A stretch of 39,031 bases of DNA from Dehalococcoidia bacterium (GCA_029936935.1 JAPYRQ010000014.1:1-39031), one strand, 5' to 3'. Positions 1 to 8,552 are shown, numbered from the stretch's first letter. Made by a program: numbers and translations. The notes: a model not told the origin generated them from the sequence alone.

Positions 1-914
1 CATTGCAGGTGGGAGCACACACCGATCCCCGGTGAGAAGATGGCCCGAGAGCCACCGTTGCCCGCATCGGACACGCGTAGCTCCAATGTGCCGTTGCTGT
101 TGGATGTAAAGGCGACTTGTCGACCCGTCGGCGACCACACGGCGTTGTCCTGCTCAGCCTCTTCCGGCGCCAGGGCAGCAGGCTCGCCTCCGTCGATCGG
201 CGCTGTCCAGATATTGGTGTGGCCGCTGCGCTGTGAGCGAAACACTACCGATTTTCCGTCAGCCGAGACGTGTGGTGTTCCAAAGGTCTTGCCGTAGGTG
301 TAGTCAAAGAAGTCCGTGTCACTGGCAACGATTCGTGCGTCCTTGCCGTCACGGGTCATGATCATCACATCGTGGTCTTCCCATGAATCATCGAGTCGGA
401 CGTAGACGATGTTTTTGCTATCAGGAGTGAACACCGGATTCACGGCATACAGGGGTCCTTCCGTCAGCCGACTCGCCTCGCCGCTAGGTACGTCCACTCG
501 ATATATCTCGTACGCGCCATGCCTGTTGCAGGCCACCACCACGGATTTGCCGTCCGGTGCCCACGCCATGGAGTGGATCAACCCGCCAAGGTGCGTAAGC
601 TGTATCTCCTCGGAGCCGTCCGTCGGCCACAACCACACTTCATCCGTGCCACTTTTCTTGGAGATGTAGGAGAGGTACTTGTCGGTCGAAGCCCACAGCG
701 GTGCGCGTGATGCCAGGAAGTTCACGTCGCCCATGCTGACAGTAAGACGCGTGGGGAAGCCGCCCTTCGCAGGCATGCTCCATAGGTTCGTAGTCCCACC
801 GAGAGAAGACACGAACGCAATGCGAGAGCCGTCTGGCGACCACTGAGGGATTTCAACACCCACAAGTGGCTTGATTGATAGAATCTGATCTAGTGTCGGC
901 GTGGTTTTCTCCAT
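1..914 (-). CDS. S9-type peptidase / TolB-like beta-propeller protein, N-terminal part
   Basis: Open reading frame running off the left edge of the window, so only the first 304 codons are present. The start is ATG at 914 behind an AGGGGAG ribosome binding site. The protein shows repeated PD40/WD40-like blades with the pattern W-SPDG-x-IAF, for example IPQWSPDGSRIAFVS near residue 22, MAWAPDGKSVV, NPVFTPDSKNIVYV, HVSADGKSVVF and AVWSPTGRQVAFTS. This is the propeller half found in prolyl oligopeptidase-family (S9) acylaminoacyl peptidases and in TolB. The alpha/beta-hydrolase half that would decide between them lies outside the window. No signal peptide is visible (MEKTTPTLDQIL), which favours a cytoplasmic S9 peptidase over periplasmic TolB. 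It is divergent from the M42 peptidase gene, and both may take part in peptide utilisation. Confidence 0.8.
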   Translation of the reverse strand, partial: MEKTTPTLDQILSIKPLVGVEIPQWSPDGSRIAFVSSLGGTTNLWSMPAKGGFPTRLTVSMGDVNFLASRAPLWASTDKYLSYISKKSGTDEVWLWPTDGSEEIQLTHLGGLIHSMAWAPDGKSVVVACNRHGAYEIYRVDVPSGEASRLTEGPLYAVNPVFTPDSKNIVYVRLDDSWEDHDVMIMTRDGKDARIVASDTDFFDYTYGKTFGTPHVSADGKSVVFRSQRSGHTNIWTAPIDGGEPAALAPEEAEQDNAVWSPTGRQVAFTSNSNGTLELRVSDAGNGGSRAIFSPGIGVCSHLQ

Positions 915-1079
915 ATTGCAACTCCCCTAATAATTCAGCCTTCATCCAAAGGAATGGCACAGGCTAGCATTGCCCAGAAGGCGGGTCAAACAAAAAATTC
1001 AGCGATCCCGGCTTGTTGTGGAGATGTTTGAATCGCTATGCTAGTGAGCGCGCAACAATTTCAGAATGGGAGTGGATCA

Positions 1080-2180
1080 ATGCCAATCAATCGTGAAGAC
1101 GCCCTGCAGATACTGGAGGACTTTGGCAAACGCCCGGCAACAGCCTTCCATGAAGGACTAGTGTCGGAGTACGTCCTTGAGTCGTTGGGCAAACTCGGCA
1201 TAGATACCAGAAAAGACCCCTACGGCAACATCATCGCCCGTATTCCAGGCATGGCATCGGGAGTGCCGCCAATCGCCTTCGTCGCCCACATGGATCACCC
1301 AGGCTTTGAAGTGATTGAACTGCGTGGTGACACCCTTATCGCAGAGGCGCGGGGTGGAGTGCCACCCTCATCGTTGACCGGTTCCGTGCCTGTTGAGGTG
1401 GTGTCAGCGTCCGGTCATCGATGGAAGGCAACCCTCGCAGGGGCTGATGGTGACCCCAAAGAACGGCGAGTGCTCGTAAGCCTCAAGGAAGCGGCAGATG
1501 TCCCTCTCCCTGCATTCGTCATCTTTGACCTGCCCGACTTCAAACGCGATGGTGACCTGCTACGAATGCGCGCTGCCGACGACCTTGCCGGTTGCGCGGC
1601 CATCCTTGCGGCGCTGCATGACCTTGTCGACAACCCTACTCTGGGCGATGTGTATGGTGTGTTCACCCGTGCTGAGGAAGTTGGGTTGATAGGTGCCCGC
1701 ATCATGGCTCAGGAACACAGCCTTTCTCTGGATTGCCTGGTGGTGTCGCTGGAGTCGAGTCGTGAGCTGCCAGGGGCGATGCAAGGTTTGGGGCCGGTAA
1801 TACGTGTGGGCGATGTCACGTTCACTTTCAGCGCGGAGGCTGAGCAGGTGTTGCACGTCGCCCGGCAATCACTCGTCGAAGAGAATCTCGATTACAAAGT
1901 GCAGAGGCAGTTGATGAGCGGTGGGACGTGCGAGGCTAGTGGGTTCGCCGCCTGGGGATACGCTACAACGGGGATCGCATTCCCTCTTGGTAACTACCAC
2001 AACGCCACACCTGAAGGCGACGTGGATGCGGAATACATCCATGCTGATGATTTTTGGGGTGGAGTCCAATTGGTCACAAGGGCAGCCCGAAGCGTAGCGA
2101 TACGCCGGTCATCTCCCTCATGGAAGCGGCTACTGGCAGTGCCGGCTGACCTGCAACAAAGGCTATCGGACAGCGTTTGA
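1080..2180 (+). CDS. M42 family metallo-aminopeptidase
   Basis: Cytoplasmic dinuclear-metal aminopeptidase of the M42 (glutamyl/deblocking aminopeptidase) type, 366 aa. Metal-site signatures are in the expected order: HMDHPG with H70 and D72, RAADDLAG with D167/D168, RAEEVG with E199/E200, and a late LGNYHN histidine. An in-frame ATG at 1038 would add 14 residues, but ATG at 1080 is preferred because GGGAG lies 6-7 bases before it and the sequence from there (MPINREDALQILEDF) looks like a family N-terminus. M42 enzymes trim oligopeptides after endoproteolysis. The neighbouring S9-like gene is divergent, with about 165 bp between the two starts. It ends 10 bp before the convergent AsnC-like gene. 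M20-type deacylases are a more distant alternative. Confidence 0.85.
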   Translation: MPINREDALQILEDFGKRPATAFHEGLVSEYVLESLGKLGIDTRKDPYGNIIARIPGMASGVPPIAFVAHMDHPGFEVIELRGDTLIAEARGGVPPSSLTGSVPVEVVSASGHRWKATLAGADGDPKERRVLVSLKEAADVPLPAFVIFDLPDFKRDGDLLRMRAADDLAGCAAILAALHDLVDNPTLGDVYGVFTRAEEVGLIGARIMAQEHSLSLDCLVVSLESSRELPGAMQGLGPVIRVGDVTFTFSAEAEQVLHVARQSLVEENLDYKVQRQLMSGGTCEASGFAAWGYATTGIAFPLGNYHNATPEGDVDAEYIHADDFWGGVQLVTRAARSVAIRRSSPSWKRLLAVPADLQQRLSDSV

Positions 2181-2190
2181 ACCCCTCGCT

Positions 2191-2430
2191 CTAGCCTACG
2201 CTGACGGAGAGACAAGTGACCGTTCGGAGAACGCCGCCGATGGTGTGCACCTTGTCCGTCACAAGCTCGCCCACGGAGTTCAAGTCTGCGGCGCTTACAA
2301 CGGCAATGATGTCATATGGACCCGTCACTGCGTCTACGGCTTCCATGCCGGATACCCCGGACAGAGAACTCATGACATCGCGCGTCTTACCTACCGCCGT
2401 CTCTATTAATACATACGCTTTTGTAGCCAT
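2191..2430 (-). CDS. Stand-alone Lrp/AsnC effector-binding (RAM) domain protein
   Basis: Protein of 79 aa starting MATKAYVLIETAVGK and containing VTGPYDIIAVV, the typical beta-alpha-beta-beta-alpha-beta RAM fold of Lrp/AsnC ligand-binding domains. There is no N-terminal helix-turn-helix, so it cannot bind DNA alone. Such single-domain proteins oligomerise and bind amino acids, and some modulate full-length Lrp proteins. An AGAGGTGG ribosome binding site precedes ATG at 2430. It lies downstream of the GIY-YIG-like gene on the same strand, with a 137 bp gap where I see no gene. Its actual ligand cannot be read from the sequence. Confidence 0.8.
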   Translation of the reverse strand: MATKAYVLIETAVGKTRDVMSSLSGVSGMEAVDAVTGPYDIIAVVSAADLNSVGELVTDKVHTIGGVLRTVTCLSVSVG

Positions 2431-2567
2431 AGTCCACCTCTTTTCAGATTCTCAACGCCTTAGAGCGCTATCCCTATGAGCGCAGATAGGCCATACCGGA
2501 TGATGGAGACCAATTCTATTGTCGAGGATTTGCCCTGTCAACCAAAACGGATAGCGGACCTTTATAC

Positions 2568-2849
2568 TTACAGCCTGTTACCCGATGGGCTGTACTCCAC
2601 CGTGAGTTCGCTGGCGCGATTTCTGCGCGCGTCCTCGTCTTCTATCTCCTCAAACCAAACAAACGTCGGTCCCTCACGGTGCATCCAGTCGTACAGGTCA
2701 GCACGATGAGCAGCGATTTGCGCCTTGAGGTTTTTGGTTTGGCCTACAAAGATCATCTTATTGACTACGTTCATGACGCCATAGACTCCGGGCTTCTCTT
2801 CAAACTCACCCTTGAAATCGTATGTCGTCTCAGGTGTGCTGAATGGCAT
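2568..2849 (-). CDS. GIY-YIG-like single-domain protein, probably catalytically impaired
   Basis: Protein of 93 aa. The start at 2849 is chosen because AAGGAG sits 6 bases upstream; the longer reading from 2915 has no such site. It retains the GIY-YIG layout: PGVYGVM for the first motif, FVGQTKNL for the YIG strand, a following helix with AAHRADL, and a late E in ASELTVEY followed by SPSGNR, matching the family's Glu and P-x-x-N end. The position usually held by the catalytic arginine (NL-x-x-R) reads KNLKAQI, so that Arg appears to be replaced. It may be a binding or scaffold derivative, not an active nuclease. It is divergent from the integrase-SAM/GreA fusion gene. Confidence 0.7.
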   Translation of the reverse strand: MPFSTPETTYDFKGEFEEKPGVYGVMNVVNKMIFVGQTKNLKAQIAAHRADLYDWMHREGPTFVWFEEIEDEDARRNRASELTVEYSPSGNRL

Positions 2850-2908
2850 AGGTAGCTCCTTTTTTGATAGTCGGCCCATGATATCAGGTGAATGCAATGT
2901 TATTTTAA

Positions 2909-2938
2909 TTGACACTCTTTTCTATTCCCACGTAGAAT
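2909..2938 (+). promoter_or_regulatory. Sigma-70-type promoter of the SAM/GreA fusion gene
   Basis: A perfect TTGACA (2909-2914), an 18-base spacer and TAGAAT (2933-2938). It lies 47 bases before the GTG start of the fusion gene and between two divergent genes. It is the best -35 match I saw in the window, suggesting strong constitutive transcription. Confidence 0.7.
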
Positions 2939-2985
2939 GAGGAGAGATTCACCCCTTAAAATTGTTTACATTTGGAGGCTCGACT

Positions 2986-3795
2986 GTGGCGGAACAGGGT
3001 AATAGCTTGAATCTAGGCCAAGCCATTGATAACTTCGTTGGAGCCCAGAAAAATGGTGGGGCCGAGTCCCGGCAAACCCTGTCCCGATTCCTTCGATGGT
3101 TCGGGAATGAGCGTTCAGTAGCAACCCTCACTCCGGCAGACATGGAAGCCTACTCAGTAGATGCATCCACAGAAACCCTGAGCGGCAGCGACCGAATCAA
3201 AGCCGTACGAGACTTCCTTCAGTACTCCAAGAAAAACGGAATTATTGAAACCAACCTCGCCTTCCACGTGAAACTCCGACGCACACCTCGCCAGTCCAGA
3301 GCACAAGCAGCCCGTCATGCAGCAGTCAACGAAGAAGTCGTTCAGTTGACTGCAGAAGGGCACGCAGAGCTTCTTACCCTTGTTGTTCACCTGAAAGATG
3401 AGTTGGCGCGCAACTCCCTTGAGATAGCTAAAGCGGCGGCAGACAAGGATGTCAGGGAGAACGCCCCCCTTGAAGCAGCCAGGGAGTACCAGGGCCAATT
3501 GTCAGCTCGATTGCTTCTTTCTGAAGACACGTTGGGCAAGGCCAAAGTCATTGATAAGAGTGCCGGGCAAAGCAATGAAGTTCGCCACGGAAGCTACCTG
3601 AAGCTCAAAGACATCGCCTCTGGAGAAAACTTTGAGTGGACGTTGGTAGACCCCAGGGAAGCCGACTCTCTCGCAAACAAGATTTCCACCAGTTCACCGG
3701 TGGGAGAGGCTGTTCTTGGAAGAAAAACTGGCGATGAGATTGAGGTATCAGCCCCCAAGGGAACCGTCCGGTACAAGATTACCCAAGTTAAATAG
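2986..3795 (+). CDS. Integrase-type SAM-like domain fused to GreA/GreB transcript cleavage factor
   Basis: Protein of 269 aa starting at GTG 2986 with GGAGG 7 bases upstream. Residues about 8-100 resemble the core-binding SAM-like domain of tyrosine recombinases: a helix ending LRWF, then TLTPADMEAY, then DRIKAVRDFLQYSKKNG and the N-L-A linker. The catalytic recombinase domain is absent. Residues about 119-190 match the GreA coiled coil, opening LTAEGHAEL and containing KDVRENAPLEAAREYQGQL, and closing KAKVID. The tip acidic pair that positions Mg2+ in RNA polymerase is kept as D155 and E158. Residues about 200-269 match the GreA C-terminal FKBP-like domain (SPVGEAVLGRKTGDEI). Gre factors enter the secondary channel and rescue backtracked RNA polymerase. 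The expected role is therefore transcript cleavage with an added DNA-binding or protein-binding module, which is inference. Confidence 0.8.
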   Translation: MAEQGNSLNLGQAIDNFVGAQKNGGAESRQTLSRFLRWFGNERSVATLTPADMEAYSVDASTETLSGSDRIKAVRDFLQYSKKNGIIETNLAFHVKLRRTPRQSRAQAARHAAVNEEVVQLTAEGHAELLTLVVHLKDELARNSLEIAKAAADKDVRENAPLEAAREYQGQLSARLLLSEDTLGKAKVIDKSAGQSNEVRHGSYLKLKDIASGENFEWTLVDPREADSLANKISTSSPVGEAVLGRKTGDEIEVSAPKGTVRYKITQVK

Positions 3796-3817
3796 CTTCC
3801 ATTATCTATGACGAGGG

Positions 3818-3848
3818 AGGGGCCTGATGAGCAGGCCTCTTTTCTTTT
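3818..3848 (+). terminator. Intrinsic terminator of the SAM/GreA fusion gene
   Basis: Stem with core GGCCTG (3821-3826) and CAGGCC (3832-3837), loop ATGAG, extended outward by AGG/TCT-type pairs including one G-U, followed by a T-rich tract TTTTCTTTT. It begins about 22 bases after the stop codon. Confidence 0.75.
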
Positions 3849-3911
3849 GTGCAGTGGTACCATGCCTTCGCTTGATACCCAATGCTGAATCCCTAGCGCC
3901 TCTGGAGCTAC

Positions 3912-4993
3912 ATGGACTCTGAACAATCCCCGCCAACCCCTCCTACGACCGCGAGGTCTGCGGGCAGAGCTTTTGCAGCCTTCCATATTCACAACTATCC
4001 CTGGTTGTTCACCAACGTCATGGCTGGGTCCGCAGCGCGTTGGCTTGAAACCCTTGCACAGGGCTGGTTGATCCTGGAGTTGACCAACTCTCCGTTCTGG
4101 GTTGGAACGGCTGCTGGTTTCCGGGGCCTTGGAGCTATTCTGTTCGCCCTCCCATCGGGCGCAGCTCTGGACAGGTTTGATCGACGAAAGCTCCTCATGT
4201 TGGCCCGGGGAATCAACGTGCTTCTGGGAGTGATTGTCGGTGTCTTGATTGTCACGGGCCATGAGCAACTTTGGCATCTGCTGACAGCAAGCATGTTCAC
4301 GGGAATCACTCAGGCAATCCAGGTTCCGGCGCGACACACGATCACGTATGACCTTGGGGCCCCGAGCGACTTCTTAACGCCAACGCCACCAACTTCCTTG
4401 CGTTCAGCATTACGTGGGCCGCCGGGCCTGCCCTGGGTGGGGTCATGGTAGTTGCCGTAGGGATTGCGGGCGCCTACTTCCTCATGTCAGCCCTCAGCCT
4501 CGCCGCAGTTCTTGTCCTGCTACCAATTCCCAAGCCGACGAGCCAACCCCGGCCAACGGAGCCGATGCTCGCTTCAATCCGAGACGGACTGGCGTACGCA
4601 AAGAGGGCCGGGCCGGTACGTTCCATGCTCATACTCAGCCTCCTGGCAGAGGTTTTGGGGTATTCACACGCCTACATGATGCCGGTCATCGCCAGGGATA
4701 TTCTGGGGTTGGAAGCAGATGGTCTTGGATACCTGATGGCGGCGTACGGTGCAGGGGGAATAGGGTATGACACCACGCAATCAACCCTTCTTCAGATTAA
4801 CGTCCCTGATGCGGTGAGAGGCCGAGTGATGGGGCTTTACACGTTCACGTTAGGGCTCACGCCCATAGGAGGATTCCAGCTTGGTATCGCTGCGGGATTC
4901 ATTGGAGCACCCCTAGCTGTGGAGGTTGGCGGAGCGCTCCTTACGTTGAACGTGCTACGAATGTTGCCTTTAGGAAAGCAACTGAAAGGCTAG
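3912..4993 (+). pseudogene. MFS transporter (EntS-like), decayed: frameshift plus internal deletion
   Basis: The first frame (3912 to about 4363) encodes an MFS_3/EntS-like N-terminal half, with LETLAQGWLILELTNSPFW and GAALDRFDRRKLL as the loop 2-3 motif. Near 4361-4366, in GGGGCCCCGAG, the homology jumps by one base to the frame that gives ERLLNANATNFLAF and continues to the stop at 4993. This fits one missing base. A second lesion is at about 4762-4768, where AAYGAGGIG runs directly into TLLQINVPDAVRGRV. The intact paralogue at 35330-36607 has about 57 more residues (two membrane spans) there. A working 12-span transporter is therefore not encoded. Start ATG 3912 has GGAG 4 bases upstream. 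Assembly or cloning error remains possible for either lesion. Confidence 0.75.
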
Positions 4994-5010
4994 CGTGAAT
5001 CCTAGCCTTT
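4985..5010. terminator. Perfect inverted repeat between convergent genes, holding both stop codons
   Basis: AAAGGCTAG (4985-4993), an 8-base loop, then CTAGCCTTT (5002-5010): a perfect 9 bp stem. The TAG of the MFS remnant (4991-4993) and the TAG of rarA on the other strand (5004-5002) both lie in the stem. The ends give only short T tracts (TTT), so terminator function in either direction is likely but not certain. Confidence 0.55.
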
Positions 5011-6357
5011 AGGTGGCTCTTTCGCTCCACCCTTTTTGTCGCCCCACCAGTGCTGTATCCGTTGAGCCACTTCTTGCTCATACCCCTGGCCGGACGGCAC
5101 GTAGTACTGCTGCCTCTGAAGTCGCTCTGGAAGGTTCTCCATCGCCGCGAAATGCTCCGGGTGGTCATGTGAGTATTTATAGCCTTCACCGTAGCCCTGC
5201 TTCTTCATCAGCCCTGTTACAGGGTTTCTAAGGTGCATGGGCACCGGCGCATTGCCATATTTCCGAACATCTTCCCGTGCTTTGTTCAGTGCTGCATAAG
5301 CCGAATTGGATTTCGGTGCCGTAGCCAGATAGACAACCGCCTCCGCCAGAGGAATAGCCCCTTCTGGTAGACCCACAAAATGGACTGCCTGCTGTGCAGC
5401 GACTGCTACGGCTAAAGCTCCCGGTTTGGCCATTCCGATGTCTTCTGCAGCCGAGATGATGATCCTCCGTGCAATGAACATAGGGTCCTCACCAGCCTCA
5501 AGCATCCGCACCAGCCAGTAGACCGCAGCATCCGGGTCCGAACCCCTGATTGATTTGATGAACGCCGAAATGACATCATAGTGCTGGTCACCGTCCTTGT
5601 CGTACATCAGTGCACGCTGCTGTAGTGCATCCTCCACGGTGGCCAAGGAAACAGTACGAACACCATCGGTGCCGGGAGTCGTGGCATGCGCAGCCAATTC
5701 AAGGCTGTTCAACGTGGTCCGGGCGTCTCCCTTCGATATGCCTACCAACATTTCCATCGCCTCGGGCTCCACAACCACGTTAAGCGTGCCCAATCCTCGC
5801 TCTTCATCCGACAACGCATGGTCGACGATGGATCTGACCTGTTCATCGGTGAATTGCTGCAGGGTATAAACACGTGAACGGGACAGTAAGGGAGCAATGA
5901 CCTCGAACGAGGGGTTTTCCGTGGTGGCTCCAATGAAGGTAATGGTGCCGTCTTCCACGTGCGGGAGAATCACATCCTGTTGCGATTTGCTGAACCGATG
6001 TATCTCATCGACGAAGAGGATGGTACGTTGGCCGGAGAGGGCTAAACGCTCCCTGGAGCTTTCCATCACGCGACGGAGGTCTGCGACGCCGGCGGTGACG
6101 GCAGACAGCGATTCAAAGTAGCACTTGGTCTGGGCCGCGATGATGTGCGCTAGGGTGGTTTTACCGGAGCCCGGCGGGCCCCAGAGAATGAGGGAGGGGA
6201 GTTGGTCTGACTCTATGACCTTACGCAGCACCCGACCAGGCCCAAGCAGGTGTTCTTGGCCTACATACTCGTCAAGAGTCCGTGGGCGCAGTCTGGCCGC
6301 CAGGGGTGCATCCTTGCCCTGCCTCTGCTGAAGAGCATGGTCAAACAGGTCTGCCAA
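5002..6357 (-). CDS. rarA: Replication-associated recombination protein A (RarA/MgsA AAA+ ATPase)
   Basis: AAA+ ATPase of the clamp-loader clade acting at stalled replication forks, related to MgsA/Mgs1/WRNIP1. Seen directly: Walker A GPPGSGKT at residues 60-67, Walker [10 protein letters not shown] with D117/E118, sensor 1 GATTENPSF, an arginine finger region LLSRSRVY, and the C-terminal family domain ([37 protein letters not shown]). Length 451 aa is normal. The frame is open from a TTG at 6375, but the TTG at 6357 is chosen because GGGGAG lies about 8 bases upstream and it gives the usual LADLFDHAL beginning. It is the last gene of a tetR-selA-rarA run. Confidence 0.92.
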   Translation of the reverse strand: MADLFDHALQQRQGKDAPLAARLRPRTLDEYVGQEHLLGPGRVLRKVIESDQLPSLILWGPPGSGKTTLAHIIAAQTKCYFESLSAVTAGVADLRRVMESSRERLALSGQRTILFVDEIHRFSKSQQDVILPHVEDGTITFIGATTENPSFEVIAPLLSRSRVYTLQQFTDEQVRSIVDHALSDEERGLGTLNVVVEPEAMEMLVGISKGDARTTLNSLELAAHATTPGTDGVRTVSLATVEDALQQRALMYDKDGDQHYDVISAFIKSIRGSDPDAAVYWLVRMLEAGEDPMFIARRIIISAAEDIGMAKPGALAVAVAAQQAVHFVGLPEGAIPLAEAVVYLATAPKSNSAYAALNKAREDVRKYGNAPVPMHLRNPVTGLMKKQGYGEGYKYSHDHPEHFAAMENLPERLQRQQYYVPSGQGYEQEVAQRIQHWWGDKKGGAKEPPKG

Positions 6358-6445
6358 GCCGCTCACTCCCCTCAATCTGCTATGAAGCCAGTGTAGGGTC
6401 GGTCGTGAGAAGTATCAACGGTGTTAGGAGGGCGTTTGGCGGGCT

Positions 6446-7813
6446 TTACGCTAGGGCGGCGATTACCCCATCGAGCAGCTGCGGTTCCTCGTCGAGGGAG
6501 ACTGTCCGAGGATCCAACATGACCTTTTCATCCTGGACGCGGGCTACCACAGACGGTGTTCCCTGGCGGAGTCGGCGAGCCAACTCCGTGGCCCCTCCAG
6601 AAATGCCTTCCGCATCCAAAGCCAGCAGCCATGTAGGCAGAGTCTCACCTGGGAGGCTTCCTCCACCCACGGTAGATTCACCCTGTGTGGCAGAGCCGCG
6701 AGTACCAACGGTGCGAGCCCAGATAGTAGCCCGCTCCTGCAATTCTTCATTAGTGGTAGCAATCATGGCCCAGACAGGGACCTTCTCTGTGGCCTCGCCC
6801 TTCAAGTAGTGAACCAGGGTGGCTGTCAGAGCGGCTAGGCTAAGTTTATCAATGCGAACTGCGCGGGCCAGAGGGTGTCGCGCCATGCGTTGGATGACTT
6901 CTGCCTTACCAACGGCGATGCCGGCTTGCGGCCCGCCAAGGAGCTTGTCGCCGGAAAAAAGCGCCACGTCTGAACCGGCTGCGATACTTTCCTGTGGCGT
7001 GGGTTCATGGGCCATACCATAATCTGCGGTCTCCAAGAAGCATCCACTGCCAAGGTCGTGAAGCAGTAGCAACTCATGTTGGTGCGCCAGGGTCACCATG
7101 TCAGAAAGCTCCGGGGAACTGGTGAAGCCGACCACCTTGAAGTTGGAAGCGTGCACCGATAGGAACACCGCCGTCTGTGGTGTTATCGCGTTCTCGAAAT
7201 CACGGGGGTACGTACGGTTGGTTGTGCCGACTTCTACAAGCGATGCCCCGGACTGCCGCAGGACATCCGGCACGCGGAAGCCGCCGCCTATCTCCACAGC
7301 CTCGCCTCGGGATACGATGACTTCTCGACCAGAGGCCAACGATGTTAGCGCAAGAAGTATTGCCGATGCGTTGTTGTTGACCACCATAGCAGCCTCGGCG
7401 CCGGTTAGCTGACGTAGCAGCTCTTCAACGTGGCTGTGGCGGGAGCCTCGCTCGCCTTCCACAAGGTCGTACTCAAGGTCTGAGTAGCCTTCAGCAACAC
7501 GACGGATGGCGTTCAGCGCATCCCCACTCAGGGGTGCGCGACCAAGGTTGGTATGAATGACCACCCCGGTGGCATTGATGACGGGTTGGGGTCGAGGGTG
7601 CCAGAGGTCATTTGCATGCTCTACAACGGCTGCAACAAGGGCTTCTTCCCCAGGGGCTTCCGCGCCGCCTTTTATAGCCGCACGAGCCGAGTCCAACTGA
7701 TGGCGAACTAAGCTGGTTACCGTGTCTTGAGGAAGAGCCTCTGCCAGCTCCTTCAACTTGGGAAGAGCCAGGAGCTTATCAACGCTGGGGAGGTTGCGAT
7801 ATGCCTGGGTCAC
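6446..7813 (-). CDS. selA: L-seryl-tRNA(Sec) selenium transferase
   Basis: PLP enzyme that converts seryl-tRNA(Sec) to selenocysteyl-tRNA(Sec) using selenophosphate. Full length at 455 aa. The N-terminal part has RNLPSVDKLL and INATGVVIHTNLGRAPL, both typical of SelA. The PLP-binding lysine is K290 in LFSGDKLLGGPQAG. SRGEAVEIGGGFRVPD and VHASNFKVVGF are also family motifs. It starts at GTG 7813 with GGAGG 9 bases upstream. selB, selD and tRNA-Sec are not in this window, and I recognised no selenoprotein with an in-frame UGA. SelA-like archaeal/PLP paralogues without Sec activity exist, but the N-terminal domain is complete here, so a genuine SelA is favoured. It is 51 bp downstream of the tetR gene on the same strand. 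Confidence 0.9.
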   Translation of the reverse strand: MTQAYRNLPSVDKLLALPKLKELAEALPQDTVTSLVRHQLDSARAAIKGGAEAPGEEALVAAVVEHANDLWHPRPQPVINATGVVIHTNLGRAPLSGDALNAIRRVAEGYSDLEYDLVEGERGSRHSHVEELLRQLTGAEAAMVVNNNASAILLALTSLASGREVIVSRGEAVEIGGGFRVPDVLRQSGASLVEVGTTNRTYPRDFENAITPQTAVFLSVHASNFKVVGFTSSPELSDMVTLAHQHELLLLHDLGSGCFLETADYGMAHEPTPQESIAAGSDVALFSGDKLLGGPQAGIAVGKAEVIQRMARHPLARAVRIDKLSLAALTATLVHYLKGEATEKVPVWAMIATTNEELQERATIWARTVGTRGSATQGESTVGGGSLPGETLPTWLLALDAEGISGGATELARRLRQGTPSVVARVQDEKVMLDPRTVSLDEEPQLLDGVIAALA

Positions 7814-7864
7814 AGTCTCTGGCCTCCGTATCGTTATGGGAAGCAGTCATCACGTTGCAGGTGA

Positions 7865-8509
7865 CTATTTAATTTCCTTTGACCGTGGAGAGACTGGCGT
7901 TTTTCCAGTGTTGAATTGGCCGGTGAGAAAGCTCCTGAGAACGTTCCCTATCAATGTGAGGTCCAGGGTTTCGGGCTCTACCAATCTATGGAGTACCAGT
8001 CCATCCCCCAGGCACACAAGCATGAGTGCCACCGATTTACTGTCGAGAGTAGGATCGATATCCCCAGACGCCTGACCCTGGCGCACCACCTCTGTCAGGC
8101 CAAGGGCCACGTCAGACCATGTGTCCTTCAGTATGTTCTTCATTCGATCATTGCTGAGCGCATCTGCCCATATCTGGGGTCGTATGCGGGACTCTGAAGC
8201 AGGGTCATCACGGTCAATCTCTTTGTAGAAGTCCTCGAACATCTGGTCGATAGTTGCTACAGCGCCGCCCAACAGAGATGCTGTCTCCATACGAACAGCT
8301 CTGGATTGGCGCCGTTCCATGGCTGCCTCTTCAATAATGTCCTCTTTGCTATTGAAATAAGTATAAAGAGCACCGGGGCTAACACCAGCTTCGGTAGCAA
8401 CATCCAACATCGTTGTCTTTTGGAACCCCTTCTGAGAGAAACATGTCATGGCTGCATCTATAACGTGATTACGGCGCTCATCAAAGCTCGCTTTTGGAAT
8501 CCTAGGCAT
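7865..8509 (-). CDS. TetR/AcrR family transcriptional regulator
   Basis: Protein of 214 aa. The N-terminal helix-turn-helix covers about residues 10-57: RRNHVIDAAMTCFSQKGF, TTMLDVATEAGVSPGALYTYF, NSKEDII. The C-terminal ligand-binding domain is unique to the subfamily, so the ligand is unknown. Start ATG 8509 has GAGGAG 6 bases upstream. It faces the Rieske ferredoxin gene across about 175 bp that contain a perfect 6+6 inverted repeat close to its own start. Autoregulation, and possibly control of the Rieske gene, is therefore likely. Confidence 0.9.
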   Translation of the reverse strand: MPRIPKASFDERRNHVIDAAMTCFSQKGFQKTTMLDVATEAGVSPGALYTYFNSKEDIIEEAAMERRQSRAVRMETASLLGGAVATIDQMFEDFYKEIDRDDPASESRIRPQIWADALSNDRMKNILKDTWSDVALGLTEVVRQGQASGDIDPTLDSKSVALMLVCLGDGLVLHRLVEPETLDLTLIGNVLRSFLTGQFNTGKTPVSPRSKEIK

Positions 8510-8536
8510 GGGATGCTCCTCAATTGACCAGTTGTT

Positions 8537-8552
8537 GTATTCAAGGGAATAC
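8537..8552. promoter_or_regulatory. Probable TetR-family operator
   Basis: Inverted repeat GTATTC-AAGG-GAATAC, 6 bp perfect arms with a 4-base spacer. It lies 28 bases upstream of the tetR start and in the tetR/Rieske divergent intergenic region. Size and position are typical for a TetR-dimer site that represses its own promoter. Binding itself is inference. Confidence 0.6.

Noticed and set aside
3594-4337. 247-codon minus-strand frame over the GreA end and MFS start
   Set aside because: Antisense shadow crossing a terminator and two genes, with no recognisable domain.
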